Shown: positions 55,193 through 62,924 of the stretch, one piece after another
Layout: every line of letters begins with the position of its first letter
How positions within the stretch are numbered: position 1 is the first letter of the stretch
NCBI GenBank assembly: GCA_009776305.1
Contig: WRLY01000001.1
Coordinates: 434,001-498,000, forward strand
DNA length: 64,000 nt
Reading direction: 5' to 3'
Source of the DNA: Oscillospiraceae bacterium
Lineage (GTDB): Bacteria; Bacillota; Clostridia; Oscillospirales; Ruminococcaceae
Position numbers and translations under genes: made by a program
The notes under the pieces: model-generated
Told to the model about the DNA's origin: nothing
The model's database searches: none
Seen by the model: the letters and a program-made list of their open reading frames with translations, nothing else

Positions 55193-56773
55193 ATCTACTT
55201 AGCCTTATACAGAAAATACCGTCCTATGACGTTTAGGGACGTTTTTTCGCAGGAGCATATAACTACCACCCTGCAAAACCAAATTATAAACAACCAGACT
55301 GTGCATGCCTATCTTTTTACAGGCTCGAGGGGGACGGGGAAAACTACCTGTGCGAGAATTTTGGCAAAGGCAATCAACTGCCTTTCTCCCGAGAACGGCA
55401 ACCCCTGTCTTAAATGCGAAGCCTGTGAGATGATTGAAAACGGTGCTCAGGACGTAAGCGAAATAGACGCGGCTTCTAATAACGGCGTGGACGATGTACG
55501 GGTTTTGCGTGATGAAACCCGTTATGCACCCGTAAGTCTTAAATACCGCGTTTATATAATCGACGAGGTTCACATGTTAAGTGCGGGTGCTTTCAACGCG
55601 CTGTTAAAAACGCTTGAAGAGCCGCCCGCCCACGTTGTTTTTATACTTGCCACGACCGAGAATCATAAAGTCCCCGCCACCATACTTTCAAGATGTCAGC
55701 GGTTTGAGTTCAGGCGGGTTAATTCAGCCGACTGCGCGACCGCGCTGAAAAGTGCCGCTAAATCGGAGAACGTGAAAATGACCGACAGTGCCGCCGAGCT
55801 GATTGCAAGGCTTTCGGACGGCGGAATGAGGGACGCGCTGTCGCTTTTGGAAACCTGTATTTCTCATCTTTCCGGTAACGCTGATAAATCGGAAATTACC
55901 GAAGAAATAGTCAGAAACGCTGCCGGAGTTGCGGGTAGCGAGCATGTTTTCGGGATTTCCAACGCCGTTTCAGAGGGTAATACCGGCGCGGCGCTGAAAG
56001 TTGTAAATTCCCTCTACGAGCAGTCAAAAGATATGGGGAGACTGTTGGTTGAGCTTATACGGCATTACAGGAATCTTATGTTGCTTAAACTTATGCCGAA
56101 TGAAACCGAGATGATTTCGTGGTTTCCCGAAGAGGTAGAAGATTACCGCCGCCTTTGCGGGAAATATGATTTAAAACGTATATTGAAATGTCTTGCTTTT
56201 TTAGAAGAGTATTCTGAGAAAATGTCGCGTCGGGATAAAAGACTTGCGACAGAAATGTGCATAATTGAAATGTGCTTAGATGAAGACACACACAATACAG
56301 CGGCAGCTATCCAACAACCAATCCAACAGCCCGCGCCGCCGAAAGCACAAATCCCCGCCCCTTTGCCTCCCGAACCGCAACCGGATTTGCCCCCGCAGAC
56401 CAATCAGCACGCGGACTTTGAAAAACAGGCGGTCGGTGGCGTAGCGCCGCTGTGGGGAGCGGTTTTAAGGGAATTGCCTGCGTTTTTAGCGGGAATGTTG
56501 GAGGATGCGGAGGTCAATTTAAGTGAAGACATACTTGAAATAACCGATAATGAATTCACGGGAGGCGTGATTGAAAACGCCGACAACAGGGCTAAAATCA
56601 TTGCCGCAGTTTTTAAAGTAACGGGAAAAAACGCGGAACTGCGGTTTATAAAAAGGAGCGTGGGAAAACCCGACTTTCCGCCCCAAATCGCAGAGAGCGG
56701 CGAACAGCATGAAAAATTAAACCAAACAATGGATTTACTAAAACAAAAAGGAATAAAGGTGATTGAAAAATGA
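55193..56773 (+). CDS. dnaX: DNA polymerase III gamma/tau subunit with apparent AUC start
   Basis: A 526-residue clamp-loader subunit. The N-terminus reads (M)YLALYRKYRPMTFRDVFSQE, which in other bacteria begins MYQALYRKYRP. Walker A is GSRGTGKTTCARILAKAI, the zinc-binding cysteines are CLSPENGNPCLKCEAC, and IDEVHMLS is Walker B. The codon at the Met position is ATC 55193, three bases after GGTGAT. The only other in-frame starts, TTG 55142 and 55148, lie inside the SRP RNA 3' end without a ribosome site. A Pro/Gln-rich linker (about 380-420) leads to a tau-like domain. Confidence 0.93.
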   Translation: MYLALYRKYRPMTFRDVFSQEHITTTLQNQIINNQTVHAYLFTGSRGTGKTTCARILAKAINCLSPENGNPCLKCEACEMIENGAQDVSEIDAASNNGVDDVRVLRDETRYAPVSLKYRVYIIDEVHMLSAGAFNALLKTLEEPPAHVVFILATTENHKVPATILSRCQRFEFRRVNSADCATALKSAAKSENVKMTDSAAELIARLSDGGMRDALSLLETCISHLSGNADKSEITEEIVRNAAGVAGSEHVFGISNAVSEGNTGAALKVVNSLYEQSKDMGRLLVELIRHYRNLMLLKLMPNETEMISWFPEEVEDYRRLCGKYDLKRILKCLAFLEEYSEKMSRRDKRLATEMCIIEMCLDEDTHNTAAAIQQPIQQPAPPKAQIPAPLPPEPQPDLPPQTNQHADFEKQAVGGVAPLWGAVLRELPAFLAGMLEDAEVNLSEDILEITDNEFTGGVIENADNRAKIIAAVFKVTGKNAELRFIKRSVGKPDFPPQIAESGEQHEKLNQTMDLLKQKGIKVIEK

Positions 56774-57126
56774 AAGCGAGATTACCCAAAGAATACCAAA
56801 ACAAAGGCGCCGGAAATATGAACGACATGATTCGTCAGGCGCAGAAAATGCAGGAGCAGGTTAAAATCAAGCAGGAAGAGCTTGCCGAGCGGGAGTTTTC
56901 CACTACGGCGGGCGGCGGCATGATTGAGCTTGTTATGACGGGTGCGCATGAGCTGAAATCGGTGAAAATTAACCCCGACCTGATTGACCCTGAAGCCCCC
57001 GAGGATTTGGAAGATATGGTCATCGCGGGCGTAAACGCGATGATACAAAAGGTTGATGAGGAAAGCGCGGCTGAAATGGAAAAGGTTACGGGCGGCTTGG
57101 ATTTGGGAATGGGAATAGGGCTTTAA
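56770..57126 (+). CDS. YbaB/EbfC family nucleoid-associated protein
   Basis: A 118-residue DNA-binding protein. MNDMIRQAQKMQEQVKIKQE and the following segment with GGGMIELVMTGAHELKSVKI are the family core; the end is Gly/Met-rich. The ATG overlaps the dnaX stop (ATGA), so translation is coupled. The first 16 residues (KARLPKEYQNKGAGN) are an N-terminal extension; an internal start at MNDMIRQ is possible. Confidence 0.92.
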   Translation: MKARLPKEYQNKGAGNMNDMIRQAQKMQEQVKIKQEELAEREFSTTAGGGMIELVMTGAHELKSVKINPDLIDPEAPEDLEDMVIAGVNAMIQKVDEESAAEMEKVTGGLDLGMGIGL

Positions 57127-57383
57127 AGGTTGATTGATTCGCGCAACATCGTTTCAAAAATATGGCGACAGCCGTAGCCGTAACCGCGTTTAAAGTTTAT
57201 TAAACTTATTTCCGATAAATAATCCCCCTCGGCGGTTTCGTATTCAAAAAACAGCTTTTTCCCCTCTTCGTCAAGATGTTCGGATATTTTTTCGCTTAAA
57301 TTTAATTTTTTAGTGAAAGCTTGGCTGTAATTTAAAGGCAGGGGTTCAAGCGAATAATAGAGTTCGTCAAGTATGTTTTTCAT
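57123..57383 (-). CDS. DUF6809-like small protein
   Basis: An 86-residue protein from ATG 57383, with AAAGGA upstream. The start MKNILDELYYSLEPLPLN and the end FKRGYGYGCRHIFETMLRE match my memory of DUF6809 proteins, common in Clostridia and of unknown function. It lies on the opposite strand inside the dnaX-recR operon, overlaps the ebfC stop by four bases and is divergent from an HTH gene. A promoter with perfect boxes but a 15-bp spacer precedes it. Confidence 0.75.
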   Translation of the reverse strand: MKNILDELYYSLEPLPLNYSQAFTKKLNLSEKISEHLDEEGKKLFFEYETAEGDYLSEISLINFKRGYGYGCRHIFETMLRESINL

Positions 57384-57401
57384 GGTGTTAAATCCTTTCT
57401 G

Positions 57402-57428
57402 ATTATAACGAAGCTCGCTCCGTGTCAA
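57402..57428 (-). promoter_or_regulatory. Promoter of the DUF6809 gene with a short spacer
   Basis: On the minus strand TTGACA (57428-57423) and TATAAT (57407-57402) are both perfect but are only 15 bp apart. The spacer contains the imperfect palindrome GGAGCGAGCTTC. It lies in the gap with the divergent HTH gene, a natural place for autoregulation. Confidence 0.55.
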
Positions 57429-57446
57429 TAGTTTTTGGAGATTATT

Positions 57447-57668
57447 ATGAAAAATTTTAGCGAATGTTTAAAAGTGTTGAGAGAATCGAAAAAACTAACA
57501 CAGAAACAGGTTGCCAACGGTATGGGCATATCTGAACGCGCCTATCAAAGATATGAAGGCGAAGGCGCGAAACCCTCTTTTGATGCGCTTATTGCACTTT
57601 CTGATTTTTTTGATATATCGGCGGATTATTTTTTGGGACGTTTGGACGATAAGAAAGGACAAGAATAA
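57447..57668 (+). CDS. XRE-family HTH regulator
   Basis: A 73-residue, single-domain regulator from ATG 57447 with GGAG nine bases upstream. The helix-turn-helix is LTQKQVANGMGISERAYQRY, followed by GAKPSFDALIALSDFFDISA and DYFLGR, typical of Cro/C1-type proteins in Firmicutes. Its stop codon directly touches the recR start (TAAATG), so the two are translated together. The divergent DUF6809 gene is the obvious candidate target. Confidence 0.88.
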   Translation: MKNFSECLKVLRESKKLTQKQVANGMGISERAYQRYEGEGAKPSFDALIALSDFFDISADYFLGRLDDKKGQE

Positions 57669-58268
57669 ATGCCCGAATACACCCCCCTACCGCTTGTTTT
57701 AGCGGCGGAGCAGTTTGCGCGGCTACCCGGAATCGGCATGAAAACAGCGCAGAGGCTTGCCTATCATATACTGACCATTCCCGACGAAGATGTTGAGGAA
57801 TTCGCGAACACCTTGGTTGCGGCGCGGCGGGCGGTGCGTTGCTGTGCGGTTTGCCAAAACTTTACCGAAAAGGAAACCTGCGCCGTTTGCTCCGATAATA
57901 GGCGTGACGGTACGGTGATATGCGTGGTTGAAGCGCCTCGGGACGTGAGTGCGATTGAGCGGGCAGGCGGCTTTGAGGGAGCATACCATGTATTGCACGG
58001 ATTGCTGTCGCCTATGGACGGAACGGGACCCGAGCATATTCGCATAAAAGAGCTGATGACGCGACTTTCAGGAGAAGTCGGCGAGGTGATTATGGCGACT
58101 AATCCGACGGTTGAGGGCGAGGCGACGGCGAGTTATATCAGTAGGCTGATTAAACCCATGGGGGTAAAGGTAACGCGGTTAGCTTACGGACTGCCTGTGG
58201 GGGCGAGCTTAGAGTTTGCAGATGATGTGACGCTTGTGAGGGCGTTGGAGAATAGGAATGTAATATAA
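57669..58268 (+). CDS. recR: Recombination mediator RecR
   Basis: A 199-residue RecR. The N-terminal helix-hairpin-helix RLPGIGMKTAQRLAYHIL, the zinc finger CCAVCQNFTEKETCAVC near residue 58 and the Toprim segment VICVVEAPRDVSAIERAGGF are all present. RecR acts with RecF and RecO to load RecA on SSB-coated DNA. It ends the dnaX cluster before a strong terminator. Confidence 0.96.
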   Translation: MPEYTPLPLVLAAEQFARLPGIGMKTAQRLAYHILTIPDEDVEEFANTLVAARRAVRCCAVCQNFTEKETCAVCSDNRRDGTVICVVEAPRDVSAIERAGGFEGAYHVLHGLLSPMDGTGPEHIRIKELMTRLSGEVGEVIMATNPTVEGEATASYISRLIKPMGVKVTRLAYGLPVGASLEFADDVTLVRALENRNVI

Positions 58269-58300
58269 AAAACGGTTGCTCTTGAAAGCAACCGTTTTTT
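58267..58300. terminator. Bidirectional terminator between recR and jag
   Basis: A perfect 14-bp inverted repeat (58267-58280 and 58287-58300, 6-nt loop) with GC core CGGTTGCT / AGCAACCG, a T-run on the plus strand and an A-run on the other. It separates the convergent recR and rpmH-jag operons and lies 18 bases after the jag stop. Confidence 0.92.
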
Positions 58301-58317
58301 TATATTACTTATTTAAC

Positions 58318-59262
58318 TTATAACTCAATCTTCCCTGCCGACGCGTTCTTTTCAAAATCTACCGTATCCTGTGAAATTTCTACGTTCTCGGAAGGGCTTG
58401 TGCTACGCTTGTATTCGCGCTCAAATGAAGTCTGAAAGCCGCTTGACTGTTTGTAGGAGCGTCCCGGTGTAATCGGGCGGTTTCCGCGGTTATCCCGATT
58501 GTCCCTGCCGCCGCGGTTATCTCTGAAGTCCCGATTGTCGCGTCCGCCTCTGGGTTTCGGAACATTTGCGGAAATTACCACCTTGCGGAAAGGCTCTTCA
58601 CCCACCGAACTGCTGAAAACGCCCTGTATTTCCGCTACTTTACTGTGGATAATACGCCTTTCGTAAGGGTTCATGGGTTCAAGAGTAATGCGTCTGCCCT
58701 GTTTTAAAACCTTGCTTGCTGTACGGGCAGCTAAGGTTTCAAGGGTCTCGCGGCGTTTTTCGCGGTATCCGTTGCAATCGACCGATATGCGCTTAAAATG
58801 CCCGCCTGAGCGATTATTAGCTAAAATTGCAAGATACTGCAAACTGTCAAGGGTTTCGCCCCTGCGCCCTATTGCTATGCCGAGCTTGTCACCGACTATG
58901 TCGAGAACTGCGGAATCTTCCTTTTCAATAACGTCTATGTGGAAACCGTCCGCGCCGAGACCTTTGAGTATATTCTCAATATAGGTAATAACGCGGGAAT
59001 AGTCGCCGCTTTCCGAAACCGCCGACTGCGATTGCGCTGTCGGTTTTGCGGAACTTGATGCTTTTACCGCAACTGCGTCCTCTTTTACGTCGGCGCCGGC
59101 GTTGATGATATAATCGCCCTTAGTGCCGCCGAAAAGCTTTTTTACAGGCTGTTCAATCACGTTATATTTTACGTCAAGCTCGTCAACGCCGTATTTTGCG
59201 AAAAATTCATAAGCCTGCGCTTTGGCTTCATCTAAGGATTTACCGCTGAATTTTTTTTCCAT
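58318..59262 (-). CDS. jag: Jag/KhpB family RNA-binding protein with RG/RD-rich tail
   Basis: A 314-residue protein. The Jag N-terminal domain (about 1-55; KKFSGKSLDEAKAQAYEFF) is followed by a linker, a KH domain with GRRG in IGRRGETLDSLQYLAIL and an R3H domain with NPYERRIIHSKVAEI. After residue about 234 there is an unusual tail with repeated RDNRD/RGGRDNR units, resembling RGG-type RNA-binding regions. KhpB binds many RNAs with KhpA and affects cell elongation in other Firmicutes. Its ATG touches the yidC stop. Confidence 0.92.
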   Translation of the reverse strand: MEKKFSGKSLDEAKAQAYEFFAKYGVDELDVKYNVIEQPVKKLFGGTKGDYIINAGADVKEDAVAVKASSSAKPTAQSQSAVSESGDYSRVITYIENILKGLGADGFHIDVIEKEDSAVLDIVGDKLGIAIGRRGETLDSLQYLAILANNRSGGHFKRISVDCNGYREKRRETLETLAARTASKVLKQGRRITLEPMNPYERRIIHSKVAEIQGVFSSSVGEEPFRKVVISANVPKPRGGRDNRDFRDNRGGRDNRDNRGNRPITPGRSYKQSSGFQTSFEREYKRSTSPSENVEISQDTVDFEKNASAGKIEL

Positions 59263-60696
59263 TTATTCTTCCCCTTCATCAGTTGGTTTTTCGTCATCAA
59301 TTGTTGGTTGCTTATCGGGTTCAGGTTCGGGCTTGTCATATTCTGAAAGGTCTACATCAGGAACTTCACCGTATTTTTCAAGGTCGGCTTTACGCGCTTC
59401 TTCAAGTTTTTTGCGGAAGTATTCCTTTTGCTCCTTACCGCTCATGTCAGAAAGCTTTTCTTCCTTTATGACCTCGTTACCGTCTTGGTCAACGTCTACG
59501 ATTTTAGCTGTGGCGTCAACCATGCCGTTTTTGATTTTTGCGTTTGCACGGGCTTCTTCCCTCATTCTTTCGGGAGGCCAGAACTTATATATGATTACAC
59601 TCTGGGCTATACCGAACAGATAACCGATTGACCAGTAAAGCCCCGCCCCTGCCGGTACGGCAAATATGATGAACAGGGTGATTATGGGACCCATTAAAAT
59701 CATTGCTTTCATGCCGCCTGATTTTGACACTTCGGGCATGGTTCTTCTTTGGATAAATTGCTGTACCGCCACCTGAGCTACCGAGAAAACAAAGCCGAGC
59801 ATGGCAAGAAGCCACAGCCTGTTAAATGTCGTGTAATGCGGTGTTTCGCCAAGGTGTATGCCGAGGAAAACCATGTTTTCGTTTAATCTTTTAAGCTTTG
59901 CCCCATTATCCTGACTAAGGGTGGAAAAAGCTTCGGGGGAGCGGGAATACTGCAAAATGGAATGAAGCTCGCTCTGCAAACCTCTGTATTTCGCATCCAC
60001 GCCTTTAAGTGCGATTTTCACGGGTTCTGACAGTCGTGATTCAGCGCCGGTCAGAAAGCTCAAGTTGTAGGCTACATATTCCCCCACAAGCTCCCGCTCA
60101 TAGTTGGAAACGGAGGTGGAAACAATAACATCTTTTAATTCCGGAAGCGTTCCGTCAAAATTATAGACGACCTGCTGCCTGTCCGGATTGTCCTCAACCT
60201 TTTTGAAAATTTCAACATCTTCGCTTTCGGCAAATTCAAGAAAAAGTTCAAAATCCCCCTCGCTTGAACGCACTATAGAGGTATATTCGGTTTGTATACC
60301 GAGCTCCTGCACAGCGGCTATTGTTTCCTTATCGAAACGTTCAACGTGAGTCATAGGCTTATAAACCACGTCCAACATACCGAAAAGGAGAATCATGGTA
60401 AGAATCATAGGTCCGCAACCGCCCATCGGGTTGTAGCCCTCTTTTTGGAGTTTTTGCATTTCCTCCTGCATTTTCTGCTGATTCCCGCGGTACTTTTTTT
60501 GTATTTCCTGTACACGGGGCATGAAAAGCTGAGAAACCGCCATGTTTTTCTGCTGTTTGAGCATTAAGGGAAAGCTTGCCGCTCTTGCTATGATGGTAAA
60601 TAAAATTACCGCCACGCCGAAGTTGTTGACCAAAAGATACAAAAGCCACATTACATAACCGAGCGGAGTACCTATTAGTGAATATATAAATCCTAT
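59263..60696 (-). CDS. yidC: Membrane protein insertase YidC with apparent AUA start and large external loop
   Basis: A 477-residue insertase. The first residues read (M)GFIYSLIGTPLGYVMWLLY and NFGVAVILFTIIARAASFPL, matching short YidC/SpoIIIJ proteins, with the groove arginine Arg38. The Met position is coded by ATA 60696, five bases after GGTGAT; the next in-frame start, ATG 60651, has no ribosome site and would remove the conserved PLG segment. Between the second and third membrane helices there is a segment of about 170 residues (about 125-295), much longer than in Bacillus. The C-terminus is long and acidic. Confidence 0.93.
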   Translation of the reverse strand: MGFIYSLIGTPLGYVMWLLYLLVNNFGVAVILFTIIARAASFPLMLKQQKNMAVSQLFMPRVQEIQKKYRGNQQKMQEEMQKLQKEGYNPMGGCGPMILTMILLFGMLDVVYKPMTHVERFDKETIAAVQELGIQTEYTSIVRSSEGDFELFLEFAESEDVEIFKKVEDNPDRQQVVYNFDGTLPELKDVIVSTSVSNYERELVGEYVAYNLSFLTGAESRLSEPVKIALKGVDAKYRGLQSELHSILQYSRSPEAFSTLSQDNGAKLKRLNENMVFLGIHLGETPHYTTFNRLWLLAMLGFVFSVAQVAVQQFIQRRTMPEVSKSGGMKAMILMGPIITLFIIFAVPAGAGLYWSIGYLFGIAQSVIIYKFWPPERMREEARANAKIKNGMVDATAKIVDVDQDGNEVIKEEKLSDMSGKEQKEYFRKKLEEARKADLEKYGEVPDVDLSEYDKPEPEPDKQPTIDDEKPTDEGEE

Positions 60697-60732
60697 GGGG
60701 AATCACCCGCCTTTTTTAATTTTGCTGTTATT

Positions 60733-60981
60733 TTACCTTTTTTTGTTATTGGATTTTTGTCTCCATGTGAAAACCTGCGGCACATTATCCTCGCCGCCGT
60801 TATAAGGGTTGCACCTTATTAAGCGTCTGAACGCCAAATAACCGCCTTTGACCACGCCAAAGCGTTCCAACGCTGTAATAGCGTAGGCGGAGCAGCTTGG
60901 CGTGAAGCGGCAGGAAGGCGGTAAGATTTTTGACAAAGTTATTCTGTAGAGTCTGATAAAAGCAATAAAAATATATTTCAT
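60733..60981 (-). CDS. yidD: Membrane protein insertion efficiency factor YidD
   Basis: An 82-residue YidD. The pattern FIRLYRITLSKILPPSCRFT, PSCSAYAITALERFG and RLIRCNPYNGGEDNVP with its three cysteines is diagnostic. YidD is thought to help YidC-dependent insertion, and it lies between rnpA and yidC as usual. The N-terminal part may be an amphipathic helix. Confidence 0.95.
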   Translation of the reverse strand: MKYIFIAFIRLYRITLSKILPPSCRFTPSCSAYAITALERFGVVKGGYLAFRRLIRCNPYNGGEDNVPQVFTWRQKSNNKKR

Positions 60982-61027
60982 TTTATATTATTTTTTACAC
61001 GTTAAAACAACGGCAACATATTGCCGT

Positions 61028-61378
61028 CTACACGCGAGGTAGAAGTTGTTTTATCAAAAGTCCGTAAATTTGTCTTGAATCAAGCTCGGGGGTTTTGCCT
61101 CTCGCTACGAACACAAAATCGTAGCGCTTGTCCGTTTTTTCAAGCATAAGAGGGTTTGCAAGACGGAAAGCTTCTTTAATTATGCGTCTTGCGCGGTTTC
61201 TCTTTACCGCGTTTCCGATTTTTTTGGACGCCATAACACCGAGGCGGTTTCCCCGCCGCTTGCTTTCCTTATAATAACAGACAAAGGCATAGGTGACTAT
61301 GCTTTCCCCTTTTTTGAACAGATGTTGGAATTCCCCGTTCTTTCTGACGCTGTAGTAGTTTTTTGCAAATTTTGACAT
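61028..61378 (-). CDS. rnpA: Ribonuclease P protein component
   Basis: A 116-residue basic protein. The RNR signature is KRNRARRIIKEAFR near residue 58, preceded by GVMASKKIGNAV. RnpA assists the RNase P RNA in removing tRNA 5' leaders. It lies after rpmH, as in nearly all bacteria. Confidence 0.95.
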   Translation of the reverse strand: MSKFAKNYYSVRKNGEFQHLFKKGESIVTYAFVCYYKESKRRGNRLGVMASKKIGNAVKRNRARRIIKEAFRLANPLMLEKTDKRYDFVFVARGKTPELDSRQIYGLLIKQLLPRV

Positions 61379-61461
61379 TTTAACCTGTGAAACCTGATAA
61401 ATTTCATCAAAAAAATCGCACCCTTATACTTAGCACAGCTTAAATATAAGGCTTTTGCCGA

Positions 61462-61596
61462 TTAATAAGACAAAGTCTTTCTGCCTCTGGCGCGTCTTCT
61501 CGCCAGAACTTTTCTGCCTGTACGCGTTCTCATTCTTTTTCTGAAACCGTGTTCTTTGAGTCTTTGACGTTTTTTGGGTTGATATGTCCTTTTCAT
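61462..61596 (-). CDS. rpmH: 50S ribosomal protein L34
   Basis: A 44-residue, very basic protein: it starts [20 protein letters not shown] and ends [10 protein letters not shown], the L34 pattern. ATG 61596 lies nine bases after AGGAGG. A longer open frame overlaps it in another phase, but only this one has the conserved sequence. It is the first gene of rpmH-rnpA-yidD-yidC-jag. Confidence 0.97.
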   Translation of the reverse strand: MKRTYQPKKRQRLKEHGFRKRMRTRTGRKVLARRRARGRKTLSY

Positions 61597-61772
61597 TATT
61601 CTCCGCCTCCTTTTTAAACATAAATACGATTACGATATAATAGAAGTCATCGTTTGGTCGGGGAGCCCCGACGCGCAGTCGATAGCTTTAACGCGTAGCC
61701 GATAGTCCTAACACGCAATTTGCCGCTTTGTAGCTTAAATGTGGGTATGCCGTACATGAATACAGCCATATA
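61597..61772 (-). promoter_or_regulatory. Long rpmH leader with tandem repeats and a hairpin
   Basis: About 170 untranslated bases separate the promoter from rpmH. They contain two tandem 20-bp units (61671-61690 and 61691-61710, 15 of 20 identical, sharing ACGCG and CGATAG), a partial third unit, and a hairpin GTCGGGGAGCCCCGAC (61657-61672). No DnaA boxes of the TTATCCACA type were seen. Confidence 0.5.
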
Positions 61773-61801
61773 ATTATATAATAATTTTTCACACATGTCA
61801 A
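61773..61801 (-). promoter_or_regulatory. Consensus sigma-A promoter of rpmH operon
   Basis: On the minus strand TTGACA (61801-61796) and TATAAT (61778-61773) are both perfect and separated by 17 bp. This is one of the two best promoters in the window, which fits a ribosomal protein operon. Confidence 0.88.
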
Positions 61802-61835
61802 GTGGTAAATGGAAATATTGTAGCTTAATTTAAAA

Positions 61836-62147
61836 TTAAACCATTACAAACCTACATTTTTTCATATCGACTTTACCGTCCGGAGTAAAAATAACCCCTT
61901 CTTTTTCCAAAAGAACGCGCTGAACATCTTTTCCGCCGAACACATATCCATCGGCAAGCGAGCCGTCTTTGAAGACTACGCGGTGGCAGGGGGTATTTTC
62001 AGGGTCGTTGTTGCGGTGCAGTGCGTAACCGACTATACGTGCGCCGCGCGGTTTCCCCGCCGCGAAAGCTATATCGCCGTAGGTCGATACACAGCCTTGG
62101 GGGATTTTGCGGACTAATTCAAAGACGCGGGCTGAAAATTCGGACAT
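61836..62147 (-). CDS. MGMT-family DNA alkyltransferase domain protein
   Basis: A 103-residue protein from ATG 62147 with AGGAGA upstream. It consists only of the C-terminal DNA-binding domain of O6-methylguanine-DNA methyltransferases: VRKIPQGCVSTYGDIAFAAG, then the active-site motif NTPCHRVV with Cys54. Because the Cys is kept, it is not a typical alkyltransferase-like (ATL) protein, where Trp replaces it, but the N-terminal domain of Ogt is missing. It may transfer methyl groups or only recognise damage. Confidence 0.88.
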   Translation of the reverse strand: MSEFSARVFELVRKIPQGCVSTYGDIAFAAGKPRGARIVGYALHRNNDPENTPCHRVVFKDGSLADGYVFGGKDVQRVLLEKEGVIFTPDGKVDMKKCRFVMV

Positions 62148-62173
62148 AAGCTCTCCTGCGTATCGGCAAAACA

Positions 62174-62204
62174 CCGCGCGGATTGCGTTTCACAATCCGC
62201 GCGG
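62174..62204. terminator. Hairpin terminator after the DUF6465 gene
   Basis: A perfect 12-bp GC-rich inverted repeat (62174-62185 and 62193-62204; CCGCGCGGATTG / CAATCCGCGCGG) with a 7-nt loop. On the minus strand it is followed by TGTTTTGCC, a weak T-run. Confidence 0.65.
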
Positions 62205-62226
62205 AATTTTAGGTTTAATTAAAAAC

Positions 62227-62832
62227 TTAATCGAACAGGTCTGCTAAAATAAGCGCTTTTCTCACATCGCCCTGATAGCTTATAACACCTTTATTGATAG
62301 CGGCTGAAAAATCATACTTGCCCTTTGCAATTTTCATGATTTCATCGTAAGAAACTTCAAGCGTGCCGTCGCGGTCATTGTAAACCTCTTGGATAATGTG
62401 CTTGGTTTTTTTGCCGTCTTCTTCTTTAACCGCAATGAAGAACGTTCCGAAATCGTTTACTATAACCTGAATAGCTATAGGCGCCTCAACCCCGGAAACA
62501 TCAACCTTTTCGATTTTCTGCCAAAGCGCAGTCGTAACGAGGTCAAGGGAGGGCTGAATCACCTTTTTCCTGCCGCCTCTCGCGGCTGTAGTTTCGGTTT
62601 TGGGAGCTGTCTTTTTTGCCGCAGGTTTTGCTACAGATTTAGTTGCGGGTTTAGCCGCCGCTGTCTTTTTCGCCGCAGGTTTTGCTACTGCCGGTTTTAC
62701 CGTTGCAGGTTTTGTTGCCGCCGGCTTTGCCGCAACAGGTTTTGTTGCTACGGGTTTTGCCGCAGTTTTCTGCTCTTTCGAGCTAACTGTAGGGGTTTTA
62801 ACAACTGTTGTGATTTTTACATCATCTGCCAT
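62227..62832 (-). CDS. DUF6465-like protein with Lys/Pro/Ala-rich N-terminus
   Basis: A 201-residue protein from ATG 62832 (AAAGGA upstream). Residues 20-85 are Ala/Lys/Pro/Thr-rich, with repeated units such as KPAAKKTA and KPVATKP, like histone H1 tails or some nucleoid proteins. The C-terminal 110 residues (PSLDLVTTALWQKIEKVDVS onward, ending RKALILADLFD) form a compact domain that I link to DUF6465 of Clostridia from memory. Function is unknown. DNA or cell-wall binding by the basic tail is a guess. Confidence 0.75.
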   Translation of the reverse strand: MADDVKITTVVKTPTVSSKEQKTAAKPVATKPVAAKPAATKPATVKPAVAKPAAKKTAAAKPATKSVAKPAAKKTAPKTETTAARGGRKKVIQPSLDLVTTALWQKIEKVDVSGVEAPIAIQVIVNDFGTFFIAVKEEDGKKTKHIIQEVYNDRDGTLEVSYDEIMKIAKGKYDFSAAINKGVISYQGDVRKALILADLFD

Positions 62833-62924
62833 GCCAATAAAATTCCTTTCAACACAAGTAAATTCACGGCACGCCGTCATTTGCAAAAATCAAGATATAG
62901 TGTGCAAATTGTGTGCCAAACTTT

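Noticed and set aside
61430-61621. 63-codon minus-strand frame over rpmH
   Set aside because: It is in a different phase from the conserved L34 sequence, which has the proper ribosome site.
61620-61830. oriC next to rpmH
   Set aside because: No cluster of DnaA boxes and no dnaA gene; the region is explained by the rpmH promoter and leader.
61836-62147. Alkyltransferase-like (ATL) protein
   Set aside because: The active-site Cys is present in PCHR, while ATL proteins have Trp at that place.
62600-62780. Repeated DNA units that might suggest a small CRISPR or tandem array
   Set aside because: The repeats follow codon periodicity and encode the Lys/Pro/Ala tail of the DUF6465 protein; there are no unique spacers.
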